A DNA stretch of 64,000 nucleotides from an uncultured Prevotellaceae bacterium (GTDB lineage Bacteria > Bacteroidota > Bacteroidia > Bacteroidales > Muribaculaceae), in the NCBI GenBank assembly GCA_900318535.1, contig ONKU01000003.1, positions 1 through 64,000 of the forward strand. The letters are read 5' to 3'. Made by a program: the position numbers and the translations under genes. Numbering within the stretch: the first letter of the stretch is position 1; every line of letters begins with the position of its first letter. Of the stretch, positions 51,440-58,642 are shown in pieces. The notes beneath the pieces were generated by a model. That model did no database searches. It was not told the DNA's origin and was given only the letters and a program-made list of their open reading frames with translations.

Positions 51440-52534
51440 ATGAAACAAATATCACTCCTGTTCTTGTTGCTCGCCCTGGCGGCTGTTGCCCAGGCCCAAC
51501 GCATCCAAGTCGTTGATACCGATGGCCTGCCCATTGCTGCCGTGTGTGTGACTAACGCGAAAGGTGCTCTGGTGGGCTCGACCGATAGCGAAGGTTGGCT
51601 CAACGATGCCAAAGGCGTGAAAAATCTATACTTCTCGCACGTGGCGTTCAAGCCCACTCATGTCAATATCGATACAATCCCCAGCCATTGCGTGGTGATG
51701 CAGGATGAGACTTTCCAGTTGACAGAGTTGGAAGTGAAGCCCAAGGAACTGCTCTATGTGCAGACCTATTACCGCCTGGTCTATGTCTGCGACGAGGGCC
51801 CCATCTACTTCCGCGCCGGCGTGGTGGACAACACCTACGAGCTGGCCAAGCAAAAGATCTCGGCGAAGACCCGTAGTGTCTCCAAAGGCGAAAACGGCCT
51901 CATACGTTTCCTCCTCAGCACTCTGGTGGGCCACATCGTTGACCGCTGGGCGCGTATCGACACAATGACCTACTACAAACGGATTCTAAAGAATGCTGAA
52001 AGGGGTTCGCTGTCCATCACCCAGGAGGCATCGGGCCGCCGTGTGGTGAGCGACACGATTTCGGTCTTGGGCTATATCGACGACGATATGCAGGCGGGCC
52101 AACGTACGACCAGTTTCGACATCTGGACCTACGACGACCACATCGAGGCGACCAAGGCAGCCGCCAAAGCCGCCAAAACCGGAAAGAAACCCAAAGAGAA
52201 AAAAGAGAAGTTCGAAGCCAACCATGGCTATTTTGAGGTCTATAACATTAACGAGAACGGGAAATCACGTGTCGATGACCTGGTGATGAAACAGATTCTC
52301 GTGTCGGGCCATTTCGAGAGGACCGACCAGGACTACATTATCCTGTTGGAGACCTACACCATCGGGCGCGACTACATCGACAAAAAAGAATTCAAGCAGA
52401 CGCGCAAGGAAAACGAGGTGGAGATGGACATCAACGAACTGCGGCGCCTGGAGAATAACCACCATATCCCGCCCTTGGCACCCAATCTTAAGGCTGCCGT
52501 TGATATGCTTTTCAAGAAAGACGTGAAAGACTAA
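51440..52534 (+). CDS. Exported protein with N-terminal carboxypeptidase-regulatory-like domain
   Basis: 364 residues. Signal peptide (1-19, ending AQAQ), a CarboxypepD_reg-like beta-sandwich (about 20-100: IQVVDTDGLPIAAVCVTNAK, GSTDSEGWLND, NLYFSHVAFKPTHV), then a mixed region with a Lys/Ala-rich segment (AAAKAAKTGKKPKEKKEK). No plug or barrel follows, so it is not a TonB transporter. Function unknown; location periplasmic or outer membrane. Confidence 0.65.
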   Translation: MKQISLLFLLLALAAVAQAQRIQVVDTDGLPIAAVCVTNAKGALVGSTDSEGWLNDAKGVKNLYFSHVAFKPTHVNIDTIPSHCVVMQDETFQLTELEVKPKELLYVQTYYRLVYVCDEGPIYFRAGVVDNTYELAKQKISAKTRSVSKGENGLIRFLLSTLVGHIVDRWARIDTMTYYKRILKNAERGSLSITQEASGRRVVSDTISVLGYIDDDMQAGQRTTSFDIWTYDDHIEATKAAAKAAKTGKKPKEKKEKFEANHGYFEVYNINENGKSRVDDLVMKQILVSGHFERTDQDYIILLETYTIGRDYIDKKEFKQTRKENEVEMDINELRRLENNHHIPPLAPNLKAAVDMLFKKDVKD

Positions 52535-52545
52535 TTGGCAATGAG

Positions 52546-52677
52546 ATGGAAACGGTAACTGCTTTTCTGAAAGAGAATTTTGATTTGGTCAACCTGTTGG
52601 TGGGCGTTCTGGGTGTATTCATAGCGTTCATCGCATTGGTTTATGAACTCAAAAAGAAATCAAAAAATAAGAAATAA
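52546..52677 (+). CDS. Small single-pass membrane protein (43 residues)
   Basis: Frame METVTAFLKENFDLVNLLVG then a hydrophobic stretch (LGVFIAFIALVY) and a Lys-rich tail (ELKKKSKNKK). One predicted helix (about 16-34) with the positive tail inside. It begins 11 nt after the previous stop and ends 33 nt before the SH3-like gene. Typical of small inner-membrane proteins. No family recognised; whether it is expressed is unproven. Confidence 0.5.
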   Translation: METVTAFLKENFDLVNLLVGVLGVFIAFIALVYELKKKSKNKK

Positions 52678-52710
52678 CATATATTTTGTTCTATCTAACT
52701 GACTGACAGA

Positions 52711-53238
52711 ATGATGAAAAAGGTTTTTACATTGGCGATTCTGCTGATTACGGCATTTTCGATCAGCGCCCAGGATATGCTGGAGGCCATGCTTACGGAT
52801 AGTGACGAAACGACAAACATCCGCAGCACTCCAGGCGGAAATGTGGTCATGAAGCTCAATAGCGGTAAGGACGATAGCATGAAGGCTTATGTATTCATGC
52901 TCACTTCTCCCCAAAACGGATGGTGGAAAATCGATGACCTGTGGAATGCCGCAGATGATGAGGAAGAAACCGTACTGCAAGGTTCTGACACTGGCGAGTA
53001 CTGGATCCATTATTCGGTTCTTGGCGTCGATACCAGGAATTATGGCGGGCAGGAACTCTATCTGCGCGAAGCACCCGATGAAGAGGCCAACATCGTTTTC
53101 ACCTTTAACCAGGAACTGACCCTCATGCCGATGGATGTCCAGGGTGATTGGGTAAAGGTCAAGGTGTCTGGCTTTGACGTTATTGGCTGGATTGAAGTCG
53201 AATGGCTCTGCAGCAACCCGTTGACCAATTGCTGCTGA
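52711..53238 (+). CDS. Exported SH3-like domain protein
   Basis: 175 residues. Signal peptide (about 1-20, SISAQ), then two SH3b-like units: one with TNIRSTPGGNVVMKLNSG and NGWWKIDDLW, the second with ELYLREAPDEEANIVFTF and GDWVKVKVSGFDVIGWIEVE. The IRSTPGG and YLREAP pieces are the usual SH3b start. Such domains often bind peptidoglycan or proteins in the periplasm. Ends with a Cys-Cys. Specific function unknown. Confidence 0.65.
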   Translation: MMKKVFTLAILLITAFSISAQDMLEAMLTDSDETTNIRSTPGGNVVMKLNSGKDDSMKAYVFMLTSPQNGWWKIDDLWNAADDEEETVLQGSDTGEYWIHYSVLGVDTRNYGGQELYLREAPDEEANIVFTFNQELTLMPMDVQGDWVKVKVSGFDVIGWIEVEWLCSNPLTNCC

Positions 53239-53272
53239 GTTTCCTCCATTGAAGACATAACTGTCACATGAA

Positions 53273-53291
53273 GCGAATAGTCTTTATTCGC
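53273..53291 (+). terminator. Hairpin after the SH3-like gene
   Basis: GCGAATA-gtctt-TATTCGC, 7-bp stem, 34 nt beyond the stop codon; no strong T-run. Confidence 0.4.
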
Positions 53292-53475
53292 TGGCTGATT
53301 TGTCGTGATTGATGCTGAAAAAAGCGTCTGTCGACATCAAAAACCGCCCCCTAAAACCACCTTGAAAATCGGATAACCATGAAATGACTTTTTGTTTTGT
53401 AATTGATTGAAAATCAGTATTTTTTGCGATTGAAGAATGGCCATTGAGTGTCGGTCATTTTTGGTTTTCCCGTTG

Positions 53476-53483
53476 TAACTTTG
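53476..53483 (+). promoter_or_regulatory. -7 promoter box of the candidate small RNA
   Basis: TAACTTTG fits TAnnTTTG, with no coding region starting downstream before the terminator at 53516-53560. Confidence 0.55.
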
Positions 53484-53488
53484 CAAGT

Positions 53489-53561
53489 GAGAAAACCATC
53501 ATCACATCTATCACACCGCGGCCGGTTTGTTCCTCAGGCAAACTGGCCGCGGATTTTTGTG
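53489..53561 (+). ncRNA. Candidate small RNA with its own promoter and terminator
   Basis: In the 553-bp gap between 53238 and 53792, a -7 box (53476-53483) is followed about 30 nt later by a strong hairpin: CCGCGGCCGGTTTG (53516-53529) pairs with CAAACTGGCCGCGG (53539-53552) with one mismatch, then ATTTTTGTG. The expected transcript is about 70 nt and holds no open frame of note. The next gene has its own promoter, so this is more likely a free RNA than a leader. The rest of the gap shows nothing clear. Confidence 0.5.
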
Positions 53562-53754
53562 CTCGCTCACATCTTAATGAAATAATATCCTGATTATCAG
53601 TTGATTGACGATTGTTTGGTCTCTACGGACTTTGCCATTTGAGAATCAACGCTTTCTTTTCGTCTAATTTACTCTCATCTGATCCAGAAAGCGGCATTGC
53701 CACGCATAATCAATAAAAGGCTCACAATCATGCGTGAAAAGAGAAAATATTTGC

Positions 53755-53762
53755 TACCTTTG
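53755..53762 (+). promoter_or_regulatory. -7 promoter box for the membrane coiled-coil gene
   Basis: TACCTTTG, 29 nt before the ATG at 53792. Confidence 0.6.
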
Positions 53763-53791
53763 CATTTTCAAACGAATAGTTTTCAAGCAAT

Positions 53792-54553
53792 ATGAATATC
53801 AAACTTCATACTCCCAAGACGCTGCAGATGGGAAGTGGAATGTCTTCGCTCAAGCAGTTCCTGTTGTCGCTCATCGCCACCTCGGTATCGATTATTCTCA
53901 CCTTTGGAACGGCTGCCATCATCGACTATAACAAGAAACAAGCGGCCAAGAAAGAGATGGTGATGATGATCATCAGCGACATGGACAACACCATCGAGTT
54001 GGTCGAGAAAGTGGATACCGGGCTGCATGAGTGCCGGCGTTTGCAGAATGAGATCGCCATTCATCCCGAGCAGTTTGATAGTCTGCGCGTTCATATCGCC
54101 GCGGGGATGGCATTTATTTTTAACGAATTTCCTGAAACGACCGAGAGAATCTTTACATCAAGCATTGAGACCTTCAACACCATCGGTGATGTCAATTTCG
54201 TCAATGAGGTTTCCTCCTTCTATATGAGCCGCAACAAATACAAGGAAATGATGATGGACGAATTGAAAGAGGGGTGGACCGAAAAGAATGCCATGCAGTC
54301 GTTGGAGCAGCTGCTCGATGTCAACTATCCTGAATATGTTTATTTGAATCATAGTTGGCTGCGAGAAATGAAGCGGCAACGTGACATGTGCATGCAGATG
54401 ATGAGAGTGAGCGAAAAAGATTTAGCCGAATTTGGCAAGCAACATACAAAAACAGACAATCAGGAAAAAGACACTGTTGCAGATAAGGTGATGGATGAAT
54501 TCATGTCATATTCCACCGTGCTTGAACAGGCTAAGGAAAAACTCAAGAAATAA
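53792..54553 (+). CDS. Membrane-anchored protein of unknown function
   Basis: 253 residues. One membrane helix near 20-45 (LSLIATSVSIILTFGTAAII) followed by a long mostly helical part rich in Met, Glu and Lys (KEMVMMIISDMDNTIELVEK; REMKRQRDMCMQMMRVSEKD). The C-terminus is lysine-rich. Resembles Bacteroidales proteins with a single anchor and a helical domain, but no named family was recognised. It has its own promoter and ends at a perfect hairpin shared with the convergent transporter gene. Confidence 0.6.
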   Translation: MNIKLHTPKTLQMGSGMSSLKQFLLSLIATSVSIILTFGTAAIIDYNKKQAAKKEMVMMIISDMDNTIELVEKVDTGLHECRRLQNEIAIHPEQFDSLRVHIAAGMAFIFNEFPETTERIFTSSIETFNTIGDVNFVNEVSSFYMSRNKYKEMMMDELKEGWTEKNAMQSLEQLLDVNYPEYVYLNHSWLREMKRQRDMCMQMMRVSEKDLAEFGKQHTKTDNQEKDTVADKVMDEFMSYSTVLEQAKEKLKK

Positions 54554-54571
54554 TTCTTGACTAAATGAATA

Positions 54572-54614
54572 ACAGATTACGCAAGTTTGCACAACGCAAA
54601 CTTGCGTAATCTGT
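54572..54614. terminator. Perfect 19-bp stem hairpin between convergent genes
   Basis: Arm 54572-54590 (ACAGATTACGCAAGTTTGC) and its exact complement at 54596-54614, with a 5-nt loop. It shares the GATTACRCAAG core with the palindrome at 39663-39712. Confidence 0.7.
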
Positions 54615-54677
54615 AAGGGTCAATAAGTATCTGTTATCGATTCTGCGTTAATTTCAGCATTTGGCCAGAGCGCTGCT

Positions 54678-56024
54678 CTACATTGCCCAAATCAACAGGC
54701 CGGCGCAGATAATCACACCTGTGATGAGCAGATCGATGAGGCAGTAGCCCATGATGTCCTTAGCGTCAAGGCGAGCGATAGCCAAAGCCGGGAGGGCCCA
54801 GAATGGCTGTATGAGATTGGTCCATGCGTCGCCCCATGAGATGGCCATACCCGTCAAGCCAGGGTCCACACCGAGGTTGGCACCGGCGGTGAACATGATC
54901 GGCGCTTGAACAGCCCAATGACCGCCGCCACTGGGCACAAACATGTTGAGCACTGCGGCACAAAGGAAGGTGAGCAACGGGTAGGTGACGGGATTGCTGA
55001 TACGGATGCAGGCTTCGGCCATGACGCCTCCCAGGCTGATGCCGCTGACACCGATGCCTGTGATGATGCCCATGATGCCGGCATAGAAGGGAAACTGCAA
55101 GATGATGCCGGCGGCACCGGTGGTCGCTTTGCCAAATGCACGCACGTAGTCGACTGGCGTGGAGTGCAGCAAGAGTCCCAGCGCGAGGAATATCATGATG
55201 ACACCGCCAAGGTCTAAACCGGCGCCGCGCACGGCGAGATGAATCACGAGATAGGTCACGAGCATTAGCGCTACGAGCCACGAGAGCAATTTGCTCTGCT
55301 CGAGCCGCTGAGCCGGTGTCTTACCCGTTGTGGGAACGTTGGTCACGACAGGAGCATCGTCCTTGAGGAGTGCGGGATCGATGGTGAGGACGCCTTGCTT
55401 GGGGTGCATCAAAGTGTTGGCGACGGTGATGCCGATGATCACAAACAGCACAGTCATCAGGTTGTGCCAGTCAAAGATGGTTTGCGCCAAGGGCACTGGT
55501 TCGGTCAGCGCGCCATTGGTAGCCATTGCGAGCGCATCGCCAGGTGTGGCCATTGTGAGAGGAATGGAGCCTGAGATGCCCGCATGCCACACGACGAAGC
55601 CACTGTAAGCCGATGCAATGAGAAGCCGATAGTCGACATCGGAACGCTGGCGCGCTATCGCCTTAGCGAACACCACACCCACGATAAGGCCAAAGCCCCA
55701 GTTGAGACAGCAGGCTATTGCCGACACCACAGTCACAAGAGCGATTGCGGCAGGGGCACTCTTGGGTAAGCGGGCCATAGCATCGATAGCACGTTTGACA
55801 ACCGGTGCTGCAGCCAAGGTCGAGCCACACACAAGAATCAAGGCCATCTGCATGGCAAATGCCAACAGATTCCATACGCCGCCACCCCAGTGCTCAACTA
55901 CCTCGAGAGGGGTTTGGTGACACAATGGCATCGCCACCAACGCCGCCACGAAGGTGAGCAGTATGGCGAATATAAAAGGTTCGGGCAACCAACGTTGCAC
56001 TAATCGTACGCAGAATTTAATCAT
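54678..56024 (-). CDS. AtoE-type short-chain fatty acid transporter
   Basis: About 448 residues from the start at 56024 (MIKFCVRLVQRWLPEPFIFA). Ten or more membrane helices, with family segments HWGGGVWNLLAFAMQMALIL, CLNWGFGLIVGVVFA, YSGFVVWHAGISGSIPLTMA and FVPSGGGHWAVQAPI near the C-terminal half. AtoE carries short-chain fatty acids such as acetoacetate or butyrate across the inner membrane. The longer frame up to 56072 adds a cysteine-rich, non-hydrophobic stretch and is not preferred. No ato enzymes lie nearby. Confidence 0.87.
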   Translation of the reverse strand: MIKFCVRLVQRWLPEPFIFAILLTFVAALVAMPLCHQTPLEVVEHWGGGVWNLLAFAMQMALILVCGSTLAAAPVVKRAIDAMARLPKSAPAAIALVTVVSAIACCLNWGFGLIVGVVFAKAIARQRSDVDYRLLIASAYSGFVVWHAGISGSIPLTMATPGDALAMATNGALTEPVPLAQTIFDWHNLMTVLFVIIGITVANTLMHPKQGVLTIDPALLKDDAPVVTNVPTTGKTPAQRLEQSKLLSWLVALMLVTYLVIHLAVRGAGLDLGGVIMIFLALGLLLHSTPVDYVRAFGKATTGAAGIILQFPFYAGIMGIITGIGVSGISLGGVMAEACIRISNPVTYPLLTFLCAAVLNMFVPSGGGHWAVQAPIMFTAGANLGVDPGLTGMAISWGDAWTNLIQPFWALPALAIARLDAKDIMGYCLIDLLITGVIICAGLLIWAM

Positions 56025-56189
56025 TTGTCTTCTTTTTGGTTTGAAGCCACAAAAGTAACACTTATTTCCCATATCTTATCCAGCACAACTATGGTTTTCC
56101 CTAAAAAAGGATGTGTTTTGGTAAAGGAGTGGGGGATGGAAGGGGAGGAAGCGAGAAGCGGGGGCGGGGTAAGAAGGGGAGTACGCGAG

Positions 56190-56376
56190 CAGCGGGGGCG
56201 ACAAGATTCACTCGCGTTCGCTCGTGCATCTTGTGCGCCCCCGCGGGGCCGCAGCCTTTGAACAGCCGATTGCTGCGCAATCACTCGGTTGTTTTGTTGT
56301 GGATGTGCACTCAAGCAAGCTTGGTGCTCCCCCACAACAAAACAACCGGCCACTTGCGTGGTCGGCTGTTCAAAGG
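56190..56376. repeat. Structured inverted-repeat region next to tRNA-Ser
   Basis: Between the transporter and the tRNA no gene is evident. GGGGGCG-ACAAGAT (56194-56207) can pair with ATCTTGT-g-CGCCCCC (56228-56242). A larger inverted repeat has arms 56254-56302 and 56332-56377: 16 and 17 identical bases flank a central part that is itself a hairpin in each arm (GATTGC-tgc-GCAATC versus CCAC-gcaa-GTGG). The stretch 56073-56189 is purine-rich without recognised features. Confidence 0.75.
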
Positions 56377-56463
56377 CGGAGAGGACAAGATTCGAACTTG
56401 CGGTAGAGTTACCCCTACGGCAGTTTAGCAAACTGCTGGTTTCAGCCACTCACCCACCTCTCC
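56377..56463 (-). tRNA. tRNA-Ser (anticodon GCU)
   Basis: On the minus strand GGAGAGG (5') pairs with CCTCTCC (3'), followed by discriminator G as expected for serine. Anticodon arm GCAGT-TTGCTAA-ACTGC gives anticodon GCT, reading AGC and AGU. The long variable arm (GTAGGGG-TAA-CTCTAC type) is a class II feature, and the T arm has TTCGAAT. The 3' CCA is not encoded. Confidence 0.95.
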
Positions 56464-56620
56464 GGAAGCTAGCTGAAATGTTTTTTCAATAGCGAGTGCA
56501 AAGGTACTGCTTTTTTTGATACCTGCAAGGATTTTGCCTGATTTTTTTCGAAAAAATGCGTTTATAGGTCATTAATGGGCTTTTTTCTTGGGTTTTAGGG
56601 GTGCCTATTGCAAATTTTTG

Positions 56621-56628
56621 TATCTTTG
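56621..56628 (+). promoter_or_regulatory. -7 promoter box and leader hairpin for the ATP-grasp gene
   Basis: TATCTTTG at 56621-56628. About 14 nt later GCGGGCA-gtgtt-TGCCCGC (56642-56660) forms a GC-rich hairpin near the expected 5' end of the mRNA, before the ATG at 56685. Confidence 0.65.
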
Positions 56629-56684
56629 CAGCCCATTTAGTGCGGGCAGTGTTTGCCCGCGTCCACCAAAAAGAGAATAGAATA

Positions 56685-57554
56685 ATGGCAGATATTACAA
56701 TTGCGGGCGTGATGCGCGCCGGGGCCTATTCGCCCAACCATATCGGCAATGACACGGCTATCTTCAACCTCGTGGCTGAGCAGCTGCGCAAACGTGGTTG
56801 CCAAGTGAACGTGTACAGCGAGGAGCAGTTCAACAAGCAGGAGATCGAGGAGCCTGTGGTGCTCGCGATGTGCCGCGAGCGTGCCAGCATCGCCAAGCTG
56901 CAGAAGCTTGAGGATGAGGGCAAACTGGTGATCAATTCGGGCTACGGTATTGAGAACTGTACGCGCGAGCGCATGACACGCATCCTGCTGGGCAACGGCA
57001 TTCCTTATCCCGAGAGTCTGATTGTCAACACCAACGAGAACATCAAGGGGCAGCTGAAGAAGGCCGGCTTCAAGTCGTGCTGGATCAAGCGTGGTGACTT
57101 CCACGCCATGCACAAGGAGGACGTGAGCTACGTGCGCCATCCCGAGGAGGCCCAGGAAGTGCTGCAGGAGTACTTCTACCGTGGCATCACGCGTGCCGTG
57201 ATCAACGTGCACTTGCAGGGTGACCTGGTGAAGTTCTACGGCGTGAAGGACTCGCAGTTCTTCTATTGGTTCTACCCCTTTGACGAGGGCCACAGCAAGT
57301 ATGGCTGGGAAGAGGTCAACGGCCACTCTCAGGGCATCGACATCGACCTGAAGGAGCTGAAGGACATCTGCACCCGTGCTGCCGATGAGCTGAACGTGGT
57401 CATCTACGGCGGCGACTGCATCGTGGATCCTGACGGCACCATCCGCATCATCGACTTCAATGACTGGCCCAGCTTCGCACCGTGCCGCAACGAGTCGGCC
57501 CCCCACATTGCAAAGGCTGTGCTGGCGCTGGCCAAGGCCCATCTGGGACTGTAA
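56685..57554 (+). CDS. ATP-grasp family protein
   Basis: 289 residues from 56685 (MADITIAGVMRAGAYSPNHI), chosen because the promoter box at 56621-56628 lies between it and the in-frame ATG at 56601. Pattern of an ATP-grasp ligase: an N-terminal Rossmann-like part (FNLVAEQLRKRGCQVNVYSE, NSGYGIENCTRERMTRIL), central ATP-binding (CWIKRGDFHAMHKEDVSYV) and metal-binding DPDGTIRIIDFNDWPSF near the end. The carboxylate substrate is not known. The next gene, a CDP-alcohol phosphatidyltransferase, begins after 31 nt, so a modified phospholipid is one possible joint product (inference). Confidence 0.8.
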   Translation: MADITIAGVMRAGAYSPNHIGNDTAIFNLVAEQLRKRGCQVNVYSEEQFNKQEIEEPVVLAMCRERASIAKLQKLEDEGKLVINSGYGIENCTRERMTRILLGNGIPYPESLIVNTNENIKGQLKKAGFKSCWIKRGDFHAMHKEDVSYVRHPEEAQEVLQEYFYRGITRAVINVHLQGDLVKFYGVKDSQFFYWFYPFDEGHSKYGWEEVNGHSQGIDIDLKELKDICTRAADELNVVIYGGDCIVDPDGTIRIIDFNDWPSFAPCRNESAPHIAKAVLALAKAHLGL

Positions 57555-57585
57555 TCAACCATTTATCATCAAAACCACACTGAGC

Positions 57586-58545
57586 ATGACATTAAAAGAA
57601 GAGTATCAGGCGTCGCTCAAATCGTCGGACACCGAGGAGTGGTTCGACCTGCATTTCCATCGTCCGCTGGGTTTCCTGTGGGCAAAACTGTTTGAGAAAC
57701 TGGGCGTGAGCCCCAATGCGATTACCATTGCCAGCATCTTCATGGGTGTGGCAGGCGGTATCCTGCTGTATTTTGGCCAGCCTTATCTGGCTTGGCTCAA
57801 CTGGGTGGGCATGCTGCTCATCACCTGGGCCGACACGTTTGACAGCGCCGACGGCCAGTTGGCCCGTCTCACGCAGCAGTACTCGCGCATGGGCCGCATC
57901 CTGGACGGCGTGAGCGGTGACTTGTGGTTTGCCGCCATCGGCTTTGCATTGGTGTTCAGGGAACTGGACTTTGGCGACAGCTGGACCGGTCCCAATTACT
58001 TTGCCGAGCACGAGTGGCTGATTTGGGCTTTGGGCATCGGTTCGGGCTTGAGCCATGCTTTGCAGGCTGCAATGGCCGACTGCTACCGTCAGTTCCACCT
58101 GTTCTTCCTCAAGGGGCAGCAGGGCAGTGAGCTGGACAGCGCCGCCAAGCTCAAGGAACAGTATCACAGGCTGGAGTGGGGCAGGAACTTCTGGAGCAAG
58201 CTGCCGCTGTTCTTCTACAGCGGCTATACCGCCAACCAGGAGCGCATGACGCCCAACATGCAGCGCCTGCGTGCCGCGTTGAACGAGCGTTACGGCGAGA
58301 ATGGCGTTCCCAGCCAGGAATTCCGTGACTACTTCCGCCAGCTGAGTCTGCCGCTGATGAAATACACCAACATCCTGACCTTCAACACGCGCATCATCGC
58401 CTGCTTCATCGCAGTGCTCATCAATATGCCGTGGCTGTACTTCGTCTTTGAGATCGTTGTGCTCAACCTGCTGCTCATCTACATGGTGGTGCGCCACGAG
58501 GGCATCTGCAAGAAGGCGATTAAAGAGTTAGAAGTTAGGAGTTAG
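57586..58545 (+). CDS. CDP-alcohol phosphatidyltransferase family protein
   Basis: 319 residues from 57586 (MTLKEEYQASLKSSDTEEWF). Integral membrane enzyme with several helices. The CDP-OH-P motif is present as DSADGQLAR, then G and DGVSGD. The family rule has three residues between the last two aspartates; here there are four (GVSG). It moves a phosphatidyl-type group from CDP-diacylglycerol or similar to an alcohol, which is not identified. The C-terminal VRS and stop are formed by a 7-nt repeat array (58527-58560), so this end may have been remodelled by repeat expansion. Confidence 0.83.
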   Translation: MTLKEEYQASLKSSDTEEWFDLHFHRPLGFLWAKLFEKLGVSPNAITIASIFMGVAGGILLYFGQPYLAWLNWVGMLLITWADTFDSADGQLARLTQQYSRMGRILDGVSGDLWFAAIGFALVFRELDFGDSWTGPNYFAEHEWLIWALGIGSGLSHALQAAMADCYRQFHLFFLKGQQGSELDSAAKLKEQYHRLEWGRNFWSKLPLFFYSGYTANQERMTPNMQRLRAALNERYGENGVPSQEFRDYFRQLSLPLMKYTNILTFNTRIIACFIAVLINMPWLYFVFEIVVLNLLLIYMVVRHEGICKKAIKELEVRS

Positions 58546-58560
58546 AAGTTAGGAGTTATC
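58527..58560 (+). repeat. AGTTAGG heptad array at the end of the CDP-alcohol transferase gene
   Basis: AGTTAGA, AGTTAGG, AGTTAGA, AGTTAGG, AGTTATC in exact 7-nt phase. The first two units encode the last residues and the TAG stop of the gene. Confidence 0.85.
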
Positions 58561-58578
58561 CTGTCCTTAAGATATCAG

Positions 58579-58620
58579 TTAGGGTCCCTAGAGTCTGGAA
58601 TGAGACTTTAAGGACCCTAA
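58579..58620. terminator. Hairpin between convergent genes
   Basis: TTAGGGTCC (58579-58587) pairs with GGACCCTAA (58612-58620). An inner AGTCT/AGACT pairing extends the stem. It lies between the CDP-alcohol transferase and the FISUMP gene. Confidence 0.7.
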
Positions 58621-58642
58621 AACTTGTTTGATCCTATGATGA

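Noticed and set aside
56025-56492. Several 60-105-residue frames across the tRNA-Ser trailer and the tRNA
   Set aside because: They read through inverted repeats and the tRNA gene itself, overlap each other in different frames and have no protein-like composition.
57460-57585. 42-codon N-terminal extension of the CDP-alcohol transferase
   Set aside because: It lies within the ATP-grasp gene in another frame; the start at 57586 follows that gene and gives the family's normal beginning.
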